From assembly GCA_947259075.1 (NCBI GenBank), contig CAMYKQ010000053.1:1-64000 (forward strand): DNA of 64,000 nucleotides. The letters are read 5' to 3'. Below the pieces are notes generated by a model. It made no database searches. It was not told where the DNA came from and saw only the letters and a list, made by a program, of their open reading frames with translations. The DNA comes from an uncultured Gammaproteobacteria bacterium. GTDB taxonomy: Bacteria > Pseudomonadota > Gammaproteobacteria > DRLM01. The translations under genes were made by a program, and so were the position numbers. Shown piece after piece: positions 8,685 to 16,892 of this stretch (position 1 is its first letter; each line of letters starts with the position of its first letter).

Positions 8685-8834
8685 CGGTGTTTCCTCATGA
8701 CTACGGTTTGAGTTGAATGTGCATTATACCTGTGCGCTGACCCCGTCGAATGTAAAAAATTGTCTCCGTAGCGGGCCTCGCGGTTTTGCTAATATAAGCT
8801 GGCGCCATGATGGCGGCCGCAACGAGGACAGAGT

Positions 8835-9491
8835 ATGGAGAGCGAATTTTGGCACGCGCGTTGGAAAGAAGGCCGCATCGGTTTTCACCAAGATGACATC
8901 AACCCCTATCTGCGGCGGCACTGGCCCAGCATGGGTCTGGCGCCGGGCGGCGCCATCTTCGTGCCCCTGTGCGGCAAGAGCCGCGACATGCTGTGGCTGC
9001 GTGAGCAAGGACATGCCGTGCTGGGGGTGGAAATCGTGCCGCAAGCCGTGGAGGCCTTCTTCGCGGAGAACAAGCTTGGCGCCGAGGTCTCGCAACACGG
9101 AGCCTTCAGTCTGTGGCAGAGCGAAGGCATCAAAGTATTTTGCGGTGACATCTTCAAACTCACGGCCGACGATGTCAGTGAAGTCACCGGCGTCTACGAC
9201 CGCGCCTCGCTGATCGCCCTGCCGCCCGCCCTGCGCGAACACTACGCGGCGCACCTGCGTGCGATCTTGCCGGGAAAATTGAGCACGCTCTTAGTCACCA
9301 TGGATTACCCGCAAGCCGAAATGCAGGGCCCGCCCTTCGCGGTGACGCCGCAAGAGGTCGAGGCCTTGTACAAAAAATATTTTGTAATAGACGAAGTGAG
9401 TGCCGCGGACATCTTGTCCGCCGAGCCGCGCTTCAAGGAGCAAGGCCTGAGGCGTTTATTGGAAAGGGTGTATGTGCTGCGGGCGCGGTAG
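8835..9491 (+). CDS. tpm: Thiopurine S-methyltransferase (TPMT family)
   Basis: 218 residues, the bacterial TPMT length. The N-terminal MESEFWHARWKEGRIGFHQ is the family hallmark. The SAM site is in IFVPLCGKSRDMLWL (about 42-56), and the acidic VLGVEIVPQAV follows. YDRASLIALPP and the closing LRRLLERVYVLRAR also match. These soluble enzymes transfer a methyl group from SAM to sulfur, and in bacteria to selenium or tellurium compounds, giving volatile or less toxic products. GAGG lies about 8 nt before the ATG. Given the arsenic and metal genes nearby, a metalloid detoxification role is a reasonable inference. Confidence 0.93.
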   Translation: MESEFWHARWKEGRIGFHQDDINPYLRRHWPSMGLAPGGAIFVPLCGKSRDMLWLREQGHAVLGVEIVPQAVEAFFAENKLGAEVSQHGAFSLWQSEGIKVFCGDIFKLTADDVSEVTGVYDRASLIALPPALREHYAAHLRAILPGKLSTLLVTMDYPQAEMQGPPFAVTPQEVEALYKKYFVIDEVSAADILSAEPRFKEQGLRRLLERVYVLRAR

Positions 9492-9741
9492 CCTTTGTGA
9501 AATTGAAAAAGCGGTTAAGGAATGGCCGACAGCGCGCTTTGCGACCCGTTACGGCTGTTTCGGCTTCTAATGGGGGTAGGCGGGTTGTTATCGAATCCGG
9601 ATATTTATCTTTTCGTGAAATGCCATGGTTATGTCCAATACGTGGATTTAAGATTTGGGTAAAAAATCCATACCGACCGCAGATAGATTATCTTTGGTCG
9701 GTGCTAGATTGTTCTGCGTTTCAGGGTGCCAGCTTGGCTCA

Positions 9742-10092
9742 TTAATTACCAGTGTAGTTCGCGGCTAAATACTGGCCTTCCGCGGACAGAAAAACGTAAA
9801 GAGTTTGTTTTTCAGGGTCGCTGATTTTTTCATTCTTGAAAACAATAACCCATTCCAGTTGGCCGCCCAATTCCTTCTGTTCTGCCTTATGGATGGCAAC
9901 GGAAGTCCAAGAGTCGTCAATCTTTTTTCTTTGAACCAATTTGGCCACACTGCTAATCGCAATTTCTTCGGCTTTAGCTTGGGTAACGGGCTCGTGTGAA
10001 TGACCGTGACCATGGTCGTGTCCTGAGCCAGCGTGCACAGGGCTTGCCATCAGTAGAAATAGTGAAATTAATGTTGTAGTCAAGTAGCGCAT
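9742..10092 (-). CDS. Exported His-rich small protein, DUF6488-like
   Basis: 116 residues. A signal peptide (MRYLTTTLISLFLLMASPVHA) is followed at once by the metal-binding run GSGHDHGHGHSHEP. The remaining ~80 residues form an alpha/beta domain (IDDSWTSVAIHKAEQKELGG, LEWVIVFKNE, TLYVFLSAEGQYL) that resembles the DUF6488 family found beside metal transporters. The ATG at 10092 has a strong GGAGG site 5 nt upstream and is preferred to an in-frame start 7 codons earlier. It is the last gene of the leftward metal cluster, 17 nt after the tiny lipoprotein gene. A periplasmic metal chaperone or sensor role is inferred. AT-richer than the flanking genes. Confidence 0.8.
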   Translation of the reverse strand: MRYLTTTLISLFLLMASPVHAGSGHDHGHGHSHEPVTQAKAEEIAISSVAKLVQRKKIDDSWTSVAIHKAEQKELGGQLEWVIVFKNEKISDPEKQTLYVFLSAEGQYLAANYTGN

Positions 10093-10109
10093 ATATCCTC
10101 CGGATAAGT

Positions 10110-10241
10110 TCAATTGATTGAGTCATGCTGAGTGGGTTGGTGAGAATGATCTTCATCATGGCCATGTCCATGCTCGGATGAGCATGCCGATAATAGCGTT
10201 AAGCTTAAGAATGTAAATAGCATCAAAAATGACCTGCGCAT
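10110..10241 (-). CDS. Tiny histidine-rich lipoprotein (43 aa)
   Basis: A short gene that is easily missed: ATG at 10241 with AGGAG 9 nt before it, and TGA at 10110. The product begins MRRSFLMLFTFLSLTLLSAC, a complete lipoprotein signal with lipobox LSAC (Cys20). The mature part is only 24 residues, with seven His plus Asp and Glu (SSEHGHGHDEDHSHQ). Its start lies 13 nt after the HupE stop, and its stop is 17 nt before the next ATG, so translation is surely coupled within the operon. It looks like a lipid-anchored metal-binding peptide. I know of no named family. Confidence 0.75.
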   Translation of the reverse strand: MRRSFLMLFTFLSLTLLSACSSEHGHGHDEDHSHQPTQHDSIN

Positions 10242-10253
10242 TATTTATTTCTC

Positions 10254-11405
10254 CTAAAGTGAATCAATGTTTTCATGAATTGTTCTAGGCTGTGGTTCCG
10301 GCGCGGTAATTACCTTATTCTCATCCACAAGCTGATACTCGCCGTTGACTTTTAAAGTGATGGTGACGGGCGAGCGGGTGCTATTTTTCCAATACCAACC
10401 GTGTGTGCCTTCGAAAGAAGATGTTAGAGAGCCACTTGACTGGCTTTCAGTGCTCTTGCTAAAGCTCTCGAAATGGCCGGTTGTATCATCTGCAGGTTCG
10501 CCGTGGAAATCAAAGAATAGTTCCTCGCCGCCTGTTTGCCATGAATATTTAAACGTCGCGCCTTTGGCTAAAAAGAGTTTGTACTCCTTGTCGCCTCTCG
10601 CGGGTATCGTGATCTCGATGGAGTCTTTCCATTCTGTAGATTCCACATTTTCAAGTTTGGCTGCCATGGCCACAGGCTGCACAGGGGCTGCTGTGCTTGC
10701 GGCCAATTCTGCATTGGTGGTGTGCTCATAACCATGCATTTGCATGAAAAAGAGATAAATCCCCATGGCAATCAGCGCGTAGTTTGTTACCAGGCTGAAC
10801 GTCTTGAAGCCTTGGGATTTTCGCCATGCGGCAATCAGCAATAACATCAGAAATAGCGCGCTGATTTGCCCCAGCTCGATGCCAACGTTGAACGAAATAA
10901 TATTCAGTAATAGTCCATCTTCGCTTAATGGTAAGTCCTGCAGACGTGTAGATAGGCCGAACCCATGAATAAGGCCGAGTCCAACTATCATGAGCATCAT
11001 GTTAGGTGGATTGATACCCAGATGCTTGCGAAAACCATCAATATTGGCGAAGGCGATATAACACACGCTGAGCGCTATCACTGCATCGATAAGGAAGTAG
11101 TTAAGCTGGATTGCATTAAATGTGGCATAAATTAGTGTGACACTGTGCCCCAGCGTAAACGCGGTGACATATTTGGCAATGTCCCGGAACGTGGTCAAGA
11201 AAAAGATGATCCCGAACACAAACGCCAGATGGTCGTAGCCGGAAAGCATATGCGTGGCACCTAGCCACATATACTGCATGTTGCCCCCATTGATGATCGC
11301 CTGTTTTTCCTCTTCAGACATCCCATGAGCAAAGGCAAGATTTGAAAAAAGCACGAACAGAGCTAGCCCGGTTATGAGGAAAAATAGATTTCGATTTTCT
11401 GGCAT
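10254..11405 (-). CDS. HupE/UreJ-family metal permease fused to a periplasmic beta domain
   Basis: 383 residues. After a signal sequence ending FAHG (about 24-27), residues ~45-225 form the HupE/UreJ membrane region with its histidine motifs: THMLSGYDHLAF, FTLGHSVTL and GLIHGFGLSTRL. HupE proteins are thought to import nickel, cobalt or other divalent metals. After a linker rich in Ala and Pro (about 245-260), residues ~265-365 form an extra soluble domain with YSWQTGGEELFFDFHGEP and GTHGWYWKN, resembling the separate transmembrane-anchor proteins often encoded near HupE. The ATG at 11405 is chosen because the signal peptide starts there. Middle gene of the His-rich cluster. Confidence 0.85.
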   Translation of the reverse strand: MPENRNLFFLITGLALFVLFSNLAFAHGMSEEEKQAIINGGNMQYMWLGATHMLSGYDHLAFVFGIIFFLTTFRDIAKYVTAFTLGHSVTLIYATFNAIQLNYFLIDAVIALSVCYIAFANIDGFRKHLGINPPNMMLMIVGLGLIHGFGLSTRLQDLPLSEDGLLLNIISFNVGIELGQISALFLMLLLIAAWRKSQGFKTFSLVTNYALIAMGIYLFFMQMHGYEHTTNAELAASTAAPVQPVAMAAKLENVESTEWKDSIEITIPARGDKEYKLFLAKGATFKYSWQTGGEELFFDFHGEPADDTTGHFESFSKSTESQSSGSLTSSFEGTHGWYWKNSTRSPVTITLKVNGEYQLVDENKVITAPEPQPRTIHENIDSL

Positions 11406-11446
11406 GATTGGATCATTATAAAGCAGTGCGCTTGTTTTGCTGCTGA

Positions 11447-11755
11447 TCACAGGCGGCCCCCTTTTTTCACATCTGTTACCCAATAAATACCGTGACCTGT
11501 GAGATTGGCTTTGCTCTCACAAAGCCTCGCCAACACCGCATCCACATCTGCGTCATCAAGTAAAATATCTGTCCGTATGCGTGGAATGTAACCCACCACA
11601 TCATCGTGTGCTGATAAAAAAGGATCGTTTTCCACTTCAGTTCCGTGGCCTTCGACATGGATGAAGGTAAAGCCTGGAACCTGATCGATCGTGCGTAATA
11701 GATTAGCCAATTGTTGCTGAATATTTGTATGAGCAATGAGCGTTAATACTTTCAT
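11447..11755 (-). CDS. PII-like small protein, DUF3240 family
   Basis: 102 residues with the short alpha/beta pattern of PII-like proteins (MKVLTLIAHTNIQQQLANLL, a middle HVEGHGTEVENDPFLSAHD, then IRTDILLDDADVDAVLARL and GHGIYWVTDV). DUF3240 proteins of this type are usually encoded beside CzcCBA or other heavy-metal exporters and are presumed cytoplasmic sensors or modulators. The histidines in the T-loop-like central region could bind metal. GGAGG lies 8 nt before the ATG. It precedes hupE by 42 nt in the same direction. Confidence 0.78.
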   Translation of the reverse strand: MKVLTLIAHTNIQQQLANLLRTIDQVPGFTFIHVEGHGTEVENDPFLSAHDDVVGYIPRIRTDILLDDADVDAVLARLCESKANLTGHGIYWVTDVKKGGRL

Positions 11756-11904
11756 GCGTAGTCCTCCGCAATGAATTGAAGATTTATGGGCGTCAGTACG
11801 ATGCCAGGAATTGGCTGCGTTACTGCTTTTGAATTTATGGTGAATTACCCTGAACCAGCTCGAATCTAATTCGAGTAAGCACCGGTGAATTGACGGTGAA
11901 TCGC

Positions 11905-12324
11905 TTAAAGCGGAGGGGCGCGGAGAGATGGAAATAGGTGGAATCGCCTAGTAAGACTGGCATTGCCACGATAAGAAAGGAATCTTTCTCTGCATAACCC
12001 TGATGTGAGTAGGAACAGCACGAAGGTCAGCAACGCCAACGTTAATACATTGACCGATGCCTGTTTTAATATGCAGTCCGGGCATGCATCAATCACAGAT
12101 GTCACCTGATCATGGTGGTCCTGATGGGAGCTGTCAAAGGAAAGGTGAGTCTCATTCAGGTGTGAGTGATGATTTGGATCATCGATAGAATAATGGTTTT
12201 GATGTGAGTTGTGATCAAAGTCGTGGACATGCAGAGTCACGCCTTGGGCAGACAATATCAGCAATGAAAGCAATATCGTCCAGGCAAGCAATAGCCTCTT
12301 GTTAGTTTTACGGAAAAAATTCAT
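11905..12324 (-). CDS. Histidine-rich membrane protein with CPDC motif
   Basis: 139 residues from the ATG at 12324 (an in-frame TTG at 12354 is less likely). A transmembrane segment near 11-28 is followed by a periplasmic loop packed with His, Asp and Asn (LHVHDFDHNSHQNHY, DDPNHHSHLNETHL). The pair C-P-D-C is near residue 79, a second hydrophobic segment spans about 88-108, and the tail is basic. This architecture resembles small CzcI-like proteins near zinc or cobalt efflux genes. No function is established. It would head the leftward metal operon, but a 149-nt gap separates it from the DUF3240 gene, so it may have its own promoter. Confidence 0.7.
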   Translation of the reverse strand: MNFFRKTNKRLLLAWTILLSLLILSAQGVTLHVHDFDHNSHQNHYSIDDPNHHSHLNETHLSFDSSHQDHHDQVTSVIDACPDCILKQASVNVLTLALLTFVLFLLTSGLCRERFLSYRGNASLTRRFHLFPSLRAPPL

Positions 12325-12577
12325 GGCGGCTAGTCTAGCAACGTTGAGGCCCAAGAGTAAATATCGGATATTCCATGGATACCTTTACATCAATGAGACA
12401 TAGGCGTGTCATTTAATGTGCGTAAAACTCTCAGGAAGAATTATCAATTGATGTAGGAAAATGGCTGCAATGGGATAGCCGGAGTCGTTGATTGCAGGTC
12501 GCCCGAACTACTGCGGCTGGCTCTGAACTGTCTTTCATCCATCCCATTCAGGGATGAGATCGGCGTACGCCGCCATC

Positions 12578-13351
12578 CTATTTTCCCCCGTGACTCGCAT
12601 AAATCTCCCGCAGCTTCGGCACCGCTAAACCGGTCTCATCCGCGTGCCCCAAGGCGCGTTGCAGACGCGGCAATGCGGTGCGGCCGAGGCAGAGGTGGGC
12701 GGGGTCGCCGGCGAAGGCTTCGAGCATGCCTTCGATGAGGCGGTCGCGGGGAAGGTCGCGATCGGTGAGCCATTCTTGAATGCTGATGATTTCCTCGGCG
12801 ATTTCGCGGGCGAGGCCTTGATGGTCACGCCATAGTTCGCTGACATTGCCGCCGGTGACGAGGCCGGCGATGTTGATCGTGAGGATGTAGACGTTTTTGC
12901 GCACCAGTTCGAAGAGCAGTTCATCTTCGCTGGCGAGGACGCGGGCGGGGATGGCGACGGTGTTCAATGAGGCGCTGAGCGCGGCGGCGTGGGGGCCGTA
13001 GGCCGGTGAGGGCAGCAGCACTTTGGGTTCGGCGCCTTTTTTCTTTTCGAACCACACCGAGATCACGCTGGGTCCGGTGATGCCGTGCGCGCGCCAGTCG
13101 CGTGGCAGCAGTTCGTTTTGCAGCAGGCACAGGCGCTCTCGCCACGGCGTGGGGATGATGTCCAAACAGGGGTGCAGATCTTTTTCGGCCACGGCCAGGA
13201 GCACGAGTTCTGGTTGTGGTATGCGCGCGGCTTCTTGCTGTATGTCCATGGCGCGGGTGATGGGGTAGACGGGGTGGCCGCCGCGGAGAAAACCGCGGGC
13301 GAAGACGGTGCCTAATTCACCCATGCCAATGATGACGACGGGATTGTGCAT
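12578..13351 (-). CDS. NAD(P)-binding ketopantoate reductase-like protein
   Basis: 257 residues. The N-terminal Rossmann fold has the dinucleotide motif IGMGELGTVFARGF (residues ~8-21), and the PELVLLAVAEKDL strand is followed by a helical C-terminal half. The layout recalls ketopantoate reductase (PanE/ApbA) and related 6-phosphogluconate-dehydrogenase-like proteins. The usual catalytic Lys/Asn/Glu set is not clear to me, so the reaction is unassigned. It lies downstream of the B12 operon in the same direction, but with a 320-nt gap that contains a repeat, so it is probably transcribed separately. Confidence 0.65.
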   Translation of the reverse strand: MHNPVVIIGMGELGTVFARGFLRGGHPVYPITRAMDIQQEAARIPQPELVLLAVAEKDLHPCLDIIPTPWRERLCLLQNELLPRDWRAHGITGPSVISVWFEKKKGAEPKVLLPSPAYGPHAAALSASLNTVAIPARVLASEDELLFELVRKNVYILTINIAGLVTGGNVSELWRDHQGLAREIAEEIISIQEWLTDRDLPRDRLIEGMLEAFAGDPAHLCLGRTALPRLQRALGHADETGLAVPKLREIYASHGGK

Positions 13352-13671
13352 GTCGGGTGTTCCTTTAGTGAAAAGTGTTCGTTAGTCGTGCTTGCCTTCC
13401 ATTTCGCCAGCGAGCGGATATGTGATTCATGTTGGTTAGCGTGCGGGGTGATGAAATGAGACGGTGCTTGTTTGATTCCCTCACCCCGGCCCTCTCCCGG
13501 AGGGAGAGGGGGTTTTCGTGCGGGTTGAGTTGTTCCGTGTTCGCCTTGAGTCTTTCGCTGTTTCGTCGCTTGTTTTGGCCGATGGCCGTAATGAAAAATA
13601 TAGTAGCTGGAGCAAATATGCCTGCGATTGCGAATTGATAACGGCGATGTATCAAGAGCGAAAACCCGCGC
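13352..13671. other. Intergenic region with a palindromic repeat
   Basis: 320 nt between the adenosyltransferase gene and the ketopantoate reductase-like gene. Apart from a GC-rich palindrome at 13490-13511 I see no gene. Short open frames here are produced by the repeat and have no ribosome site. Confidence 0.6.
13484..13511. repeat. Intergenic palindromic repeat (CCCTCTCC / GGAGAGGG type)
   Basis: CACCCCGGCCCTCTCCCGG is followed by AGGGAGAGGG, an 8-9 bp hairpin. The same core recurs at 54542-54569. This is a common type of dispersed intergenic palindrome in proteobacterial genomes. Confidence 0.7.
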
Positions 13672-14220
13672 TCAATTCCAGTTGCGCTGCCACAGGACTT
13701 CGTGTCCGCCGACTTCGCGGTTGAGCACGCGGGCGAGGACGAAGAGCAAATCCGAGAGGCGGTTTAAATAAATGAGGGCGTGGCCGTTGACGTCGGCGTG
13801 GCGCCGCAAAGTGACTACGCGGCGTTCGGCGCGGCGGCACACGGCGCGGGCGAGATGGCAGGCCGCCGCCGCGGGGCCGCCGCCGGGCAGGATGAATTCT
13901 TTGAGGTGCGGCAAGTCGGCGTTGTGCTGATCGATGGCGCGTTCCAGGCGTTCAGCATCAGCGGGGGTAATCATGATATGCCCGGGAATGCAGAGCTCGC
14001 CGCCGACGTTGAAGAGGTCGTGTTGAATACGGGTGAGGTGGGCGTGCACGGTGCCGGGGAGTTTGTGCGCCAGCAGCACGCCGATGGCGCTGTTGAGTTC
14101 ATCCACGGCGCCGAAGGCTTCAACGCGGGCGTCGTCTTTGCTGACGCGGCTGCCGTCGCCGAGGCCGGTGCCGCCTTCGTCGCCGGTGCGGGTATAAATT
14201 TTTGAAAGCCGGTTTCCCAT
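13672..14220 (-). CDS. Cob(I)alamin adenosyltransferase, PduO type
   Basis: 182 residues. The N-terminal signature RLSKIYTRTGDEGGTGLGDG (residues 4-23) is the ATP-binding strand and loop of PduO-type corrinoid adenosyltransferases. VEAFGAVDELNSAIG and the C-terminal NRLSDLLFVLARVLN are also diagnostic. The enzyme transfers the adenosyl group of ATP to cob(I)alamin, making coenzyme B12 in the cytoplasm. A start at 14220 fits family alignments (MGNRLSKIYTRTGD); an ATG at 14235 would overlap the tonB stop. As the third gene after the cobalamin riboswitch, it is likely expressed when B12 is scarce, together with the uptake genes. Confidence 0.92.
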   Translation of the reverse strand: MGNRLSKIYTRTGDEGGTGLGDGSRVSKDDARVEAFGAVDELNSAIGVLLAHKLPGTVHAHLTRIQHDLFNVGGELCIPGHIMITPADAERLERAIDQHNADLPHLKEFILPGGGPAAAACHLARAVCRRAERRVVTLRRHADVNGHALIYLNRLSDLLFVLARVLNREVGGHEVLWQRNWN

Positions 14221-14227
14221 GCGTGCC

Positions 14228-14959
14228 TCAGCCATCGGTTAAGTAGTATTCGATAGGCAGCACCATATCAAAATGACCGTTTTCCAGCCAGCCCGCCAGG
14301 CCGTCGAGTCGGGGGAGCTGGCGCAATACGCGCAGGGCGTCACGGTCGATGATGCCGTAACCGGAAGAACTGATGAGGTGGATGCCGCTGAGGCGGCCGT
14401 CGTGTTCCACCCGCAGACCGACGGCGACGTTGCCTTCCCAGCCGCGCCGTTTTGCTAGCAGCGGATAGCTGAAATAGGGTGCTACGGCGTCGCGCAGCCG
14501 CGTCAATAGATAGCGTTGCACGCTGGCGGGGTCGTGAGCGGCGGCGGTGTGTTCTGCTTCGCTTGGCGCGGCGGCGTCCATGCCCGCCGCCGTGGCTGCG
14601 ATTGGATTGATGGCGTGCGGCGGCGCGGCGGTGATGGCCGTTGCGGCGGCGGGTGTTTGCGCCGTGTTGTTTACCGCGATGGGCAGCGGTGCAATCGAGG
14701 CGGCGTCCGGCGCGTCCGGCGCGGGCGTGGCTGGGTGCGATGCGGATGCGGCGGTGTTTATCGCAGTGCCCGGGTTTGAGACGGGCGCAGTGGCGGGTGC
14801 GACGGCGGCGCCGGCCGCCGCTGCACCGCCGGAATTCAAGGTCAGCAGCAGCGGCCTCAACCCGGCAGGGTGAGGCGCCGTGCCGTAGTTCCAATACGCG
14901 AGCAGTCCCGCATGCAGCGCGAGGGAGAGCGCGAGAAAGCGGGCCGCGTTCGCGGTCAC
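14228..14959 (-). CDS. TonB protein dedicated to cobalamin uptake
   Basis: 243 residues. A GTG start at 14959 overlaps the btuB stop (GTGA). One N-terminal transmembrane helix (ARFLALSLALHAGLLAYW, about 7-24) is followed by a long Ala/Pro/Thr-rich periplasmic spacer (30-150) and a TonB C-terminal domain (SYPLLAKRRGWEGNVAVGL through DRDALRVLRQLP, near 170-225). TonB couples the inner-membrane proton gradient to outer-membrane receptors. Its place between btuB and the adenosyltransferase makes it a receptor-specific TonB. No ExbB or ExbD is nearby, so it must borrow those. A second, unrelated tonB lies at 32215-33090. Confidence 0.88.
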   Translation of the reverse strand: MTANAARFLALSLALHAGLLAYWNYGTAPHPAGLRPLLLTLNSGGAAAAGAAVAPATAPVSNPGTAINTAASASHPATPAPDAPDAASIAPLPIAVNNTAQTPAAATAITAAPPHAINPIAATAAGMDAAAPSEAEHTAAAHDPASVQRYLLTRLRDAVAPYFSYPLLAKRRGWEGNVAVGLRVEHDGRLSGIHLISSSGYGIIDRDALRVLRQLPRLDGLAGWLENGHFDMVLPIEYYLTDG

Positions 14960-16773
14960 GAGGCCGGGCTGTAGCGCGCCTCGATGAACAAGGCGCGTCC
15001 CATGGTGTTGAAGCCGTCGGCCAGTTCGTAATGCTTGTTGAAGACGTTTTCGATCTTGCCGATCAAGCGCCAGTCTGGTTGCAGACGCCATTGCGCCGTG
15101 AGGTTCACCAGACCGTAACCGGCATTGTCGACGCTGGAGAAGGCGGAATCCTTGCGCTGGCTTTGGGTGATGAGGTCGGCGCCCAGTTGATACGCGCCGT
15201 GCTGGTACAGCAGCGAGGTGGTGAGGCTGCGTTTGGCGCGGCGCGGCAGGGCTTCGCCGCTGGTTTCATTTTCCGGGTCTTGCACGATGCCTTCCACGCG
15301 CATGCTGAAGGGGTGGAGGTTGATATTGTACGTGACTTCCACGCCGCGGATGCGCGCCTTGTCGACGTTTTGATTGGCGCCGGGGAGGGGGCCGAGAAAG
15401 CCGTCAGGATCGGTGAACTCGATGAGGTCTTCGATGCGGTTGTCGAAGAGGCTGAACGCGATGTCTTGACGCTCACTGATGCGATGACGCGCGCCCAGTT
15501 CGAGATTGCGCGAGGTTTCGGGGTCGAGCGCGGGATTGCCGCCGAAGCCGTAGCGGTCGGTCGCGTCCGGCGCGCGGAAGGCGGTGCCCGCCGCGGCGGT
15601 GAAGCGGGTGCGTTCGCTCAATTGATAGCCGTATTCCACGTCCCAAGTGGTGTGGCCGCCGAAGCTGTCGTGATCGGTGTAACGCCCGGCCAATAACAGA
15701 TGATGATCGCCGAAGTGAATATCATCTTGCGCGTAAACCGCCTGCACGTCCGTGGTTTCGTCAAAGCCGCTGCCGAAGATGCTGGAGCTGACATCTTCGC
15801 GCGAGAGCATCACGCCGGCGGTGAGCAATTGCCGCTCGTCGAGCTGCATATCGTTTTGCCAGTCGAGTTGATTACGGCGGGTGTGGGCGAAATCGTTGCT
15901 TTGGTTTTGGTCGATCTCATCGACGCTTTGGCTGAGTTGCAAGCTGGTGGCCCAGGTGTCGCGCGGCGTGGCCTTGAGTTTGAGCGAGGTGGCGCTGTTA
16001 TTGAAATCCTGATCCAGCGGGGTGAGAAAGAAATCGAAATATTCGGTGTTGCCGCGGGTCTGCCAGCGGCGCAGTTCCACATCCAGCGGCCCGAAGTCGC
16101 GGCCGGCGTAAAGATTGAAACTAAGATTGTCGTAACCGCGTTCTTCGCTGGCGTCTTGGCGGGTGGGGAAACCATCGGTGCTGAGCGCGGCGGCGTCGAT
16201 ACCGGCGCGCGTCACGCCGTCGCCGAGGTGCACGCCGAGGCTTTGGCTGTGGCTGCCGTAGCGGCCGGCGCCGAAGGCGAAGTATCCGCGCGTGCCCTTG
16301 CCGCCTTGACGGGTGATGATGTTGATGACGCCGCCGATGGCCTCGGAACCGTAGAGGCTGGAGCGCGGGCCCTTCACCACTTCGATGCGCTCGATCATAT
16401 CGGGACTGATGTTTTGCAGCGCCGCGCCGCCGATGCTGCCGGGATTGATCTTGACGCCGTCGATCATCACCAGGGTGTGATTGCTCTCGGTGCCACGCAT
16501 GAAGATCGAGGTGGCTTGGCCGGGGCCGCCGTTGCGGCCGATGTCCAAACCCGCGTGCAGGCGCAACAAGTCCGCCGCGTCGCTGGCGCTGCTGCGCTCG
16601 ATGGTTTCGCGGTCGATGAGAATGACCGGCGCCAGACTTTGATCGGCGATTTGCGCGGTGCGGGTGGCGGTGACGACGATGGCCGCGGCGCTATCGGCTT
16701 GCGCGGCGCAAGCCGCGCCCTGAACGGTGACGCACAACACGGAAATGACGGTGATGTTTTTAGATAATGACAT
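14956..16773 (-). CDS. btuB: TonB-dependent outer-membrane cobalamin receptor BtuB
   Basis: 605 residues, close to E. coli BtuB (614). A signal peptide ends around AQA (residue 24), followed by a TonB box-like AAIVVTATRT. The plug domain (about 35-150) holds GGPGQATSIFMRGTESNHT, IDGVKINPG and VVKGPRSSLYGSEAIGGVIN, all typical of BtuB; the 22-strand barrel fills the rest. It moves vitamin B12 across the outer membrane. The ATG at 16773 is used. The reading frame stays open upstream through the riboswitch, but that part is leader RNA. The protein does not end in the usual aromatic residue (RYSPAS). First gene of the B12 operon. Confidence 0.93.
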   Translation of the reverse strand: MSLSKNITVISVLCVTVQGAACAAQADSAAAIVVTATRTAQIADQSLAPVILIDRETIERSSASDAADLLRLHAGLDIGRNGGPGQATSIFMRGTESNHTLVMIDGVKINPGSIGGAALQNISPDMIERIEVVKGPRSSLYGSEAIGGVINIITRQGGKGTRGYFAFGAGRYGSHSQSLGVHLGDGVTRAGIDAAALSTDGFPTRQDASEERGYDNLSFNLYAGRDFGPLDVELRRWQTRGNTEYFDFFLTPLDQDFNNSATSLKLKATPRDTWATSLQLSQSVDEIDQNQSNDFAHTRRNQLDWQNDMQLDERQLLTAGVMLSREDVSSSIFGSGFDETTDVQAVYAQDDIHFGDHHLLLAGRYTDHDSFGGHTTWDVEYGYQLSERTRFTAAAGTAFRAPDATDRYGFGGNPALDPETSRNLELGARHRISERQDIAFSLFDNRIEDLIEFTDPDGFLGPLPGANQNVDKARIRGVEVTYNINLHPFSMRVEGIVQDPENETSGEALPRRAKRSLTTSLLYQHGAYQLGADLITQSQRKDSAFSSVDNAGYGLVNLTAQWRLQPDWRLIGKIENVFNKHYELADGFNTMGRALFIEARYSPAS

Positions 16774-16892
16774 GCGAGCTGCTTCCTGTTTTTCCCGCGC
16801 GCACCCGGCGGGTAATTTTATGGTGGCAGTGAAGGAGGCAGGCCGCGACGGATTGAAAGGCATCCGCCAGCATCGCCCGCCGCGACACCGTG

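Noticed and set aside
9497-9745. 82-codon open frame downstream of tpm
   Set aside because: No good ribosome site, mixed composition and no domain; it overlaps the end of the metal cluster. Possibly a remnant, but not supported.
15700-16767. 355-codon open frame antisense to btuB
   Set aside because: Covers the plug and barrel of a certain gene on the other strand; composition is Ala/Val/Glu shadow.
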